Source of the DNA: Microplitis mediator
Taxonomy: Eukaryota > Arthropoda > Insecta > Hymenoptera > Braconidae
Assembly: GCF_029852145.1 (NCBI RefSeq)
Contig: NC_079970.1
Span: forward strand, 6,200,001 to 6,264,000
Reading direction: 5' to 3'
Length of the DNA: 64,000 nt
Shown here: one piece after another, positions 62,831 through 64,000 of the stretch
Layout: each line of letters starts with the position of its first letter
Numbering within the stretch: position 1 is the first letter of the stretch
The notes under the pieces: model-generated
What the model was told of the DNA's origin: nothing
Seen by the model: only the letters and a program-made list of their open reading frames with translations
The model's database searches: none
Translations under genes and position numbers: made by a program

Positions 62831-63637
62831 CTCGGGAAAAAATGTTCAGGCCTGATCAGACATGAGCAGGCATGAGTCTTCAGGCCTGATCAGACATGAA
62901 AAATGACCATGCCTGGCCAGGCCTGATCAGGCATGTGCAGGTCTGATCAGGTCTGTTCATGCCTATTCTGGTAAAACGATTATATATAAAAAATGGTCCT
63001 ATATAATTATGTATAATTATGCATAACTATATACAATTATATATGATTATTTCTATAAAAATGAAAAAAAAAAATAAAAAATATGGGAGTGTCTAGGATT
63101 CGAACCGTGGACCTTGCGCTTGAAAGTTCGCCTCGTTACCTGTTGACCTAAGAGATTGAGTTGAAAAGTAGGTCTCGTACGAACTTCAAGTACTGAAAGT
63201 CTTAAGACTCATGCCTGATCAGGTCTGATCCTTTTTTTCCGGGTTATACGTGATAGATTCTTGGTCAAAAAATTTTATATCTATGAACAGACATAACCAG
63301 GCATGAACAGGCCTGATCAGGCCTGAGCTTGTTCAACGCTTCAGACATTAACAGACATGGACATGCATGAACAGACATGGACAGGTATGATCAGGCCTGA
63401 ACGCATATAACGCTTCAGACATGAACAGACATGGTCAGGCATGAACAGACATGGACAGGTATGATCAGGCCTGAGTGTATTTAACGCCTCAGACATGAAC
63501 AGGCATGGATAGGTATGATCAGGCCTGATCATGTCTAATCTCAGGTCTGATCATACATGAACAGGTATGATCAGGTCTAATTTCAGGCCTGATCATACAT
63601 GAACAGGCATGGTCAGGACTGATCATTTTTTCCCGGG
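62831..63637. mobile_element. CTCGGGAAAAAATG element of CATGAACAGGCCTGATCAGG words
   Basis: The inverted ends lie between TA dinucleotides (62829-62830, 63638-63639). Excision restores the host reading TATCATAGTTTGAAC. The arms repeat CATGAACAG, CCTGATCAGG and GACATGG. A tRNA-like block sits at 63080-63160. Confidence 0.85.
63080..63160 (-). other. tRNA-like segment inside a TIR element
   Basis: The minus strand contains AGGTCAACAGGTAACGAGG (A-box-like, with a CTC/GAG D-stem) and GGTTCGAATCC (B box). The acceptor and T stems pair poorly, so a functional tRNA is unlikely. Confidence 0.5.
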
Positions 63638-64000
63638 TAGTTTGAACTTATTCGCCTTTGCTTCGAGCACGATAGTCATTAACCTTACTTTTGACTTGCT
63701 AAACCAAGTCGAAAATAAGTTATATATTCGCCTTACTTCCGCCTTTATATATACAAATTATTTCACCTTAGTTTTGACTTTTTTGTCTTATAATTTAAGT
63801 CGAATAAGTCTAAACCAAGTCAATTTCGACTTGATTTCAACTTTTTCGTCTTAAATCGTGACTATGTAAGCTAGTTAAAAAAAGTCGAGTTTGTCTTGTG
63901 AAAAACGGCTCCCAATTTCGACTTGGTAAACCAAGTCTAAATCAAGTTTTATTTTTGACCCGGGGTAGATGACGGTTTGGAAAAATAAATGTACGATTAA

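Larger units (their letters stand above)
62605..63964. mobile_element. CCCGGGTCAAAAATAAAACT TIR element hosting another element
   Basis: The ends match 45398-45974. GT on each side (62603-62604, 63965-63966) suggests a 2-bp duplication. The interior AAGTCGAAA words are split by the element at 62831-63637. Confidence 0.85.

Overview
The window is eukaryotic, almost certainly insect nuclear DNA. It is strongly AT-rich, its genes are split by GT-AG introns, and it is packed with short inverted-repeat (TIR) elements. Gene content and style suggest a hymenopteran, perhaps a parasitoid wasp, but that assignment is an inference with modest confidence. No bacterial operon, CRISPR array, rRNA gene or convincing tRNA gene is present.

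Layout. 1-5.1 kb: nested TIR elements and AT-rich spacer. 5.1-10.2 kb (minus): an intact four-exon MAP-kinase phosphatase of the Mkp3/DUSP6 type (398 codons), with transposon-derived introns. 10.2-22.7 kb: its 5' side and a long intergenic stretch with two GC-rich islands, nested elements and a tandem array of one MITE family. 22.76-23.19 kb (plus): the last two exons of an ARL14EP-like gene. 24.98-32.04 kb (plus): an intact three-exon DIRAS-type small GTPase (196 aa) with a well-spaced TATA/initiator promoter. 32-41.3 kb: repeats, including a hAT-like MITE with an exact 8-bp target duplication. 41.69-46.90 kb (plus): a three-exon DM-domain transcription factor with a DMA motif (356 aa), best matched to Dmrt93B. 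48.8-61.4 kb (minus): a tandem carbohydrate-sulfotransferase cluster with one intact seven-exon gene (397 aa) and three decaying copies. 61.5-64 kb: a long (GT)n tract and nested TIR elements.

The genes do not form a pathway. Mkp3 and DIRAS are signalling proteins, Dmrt is a developmental regulator, and the sulfotransferases are Golgi enzymes. The most unusual feature is the repeat landscape. Many unrelated non-autonomous elements share one architecture: short TIRs, frequently starting CAC or CCG followed by an A-run, frequently at TA sites, around an interior made of one short word repeated in both orientations. They nest up to three deep, and several empty target sites can be reconstructed from paralogous copies inside the window.
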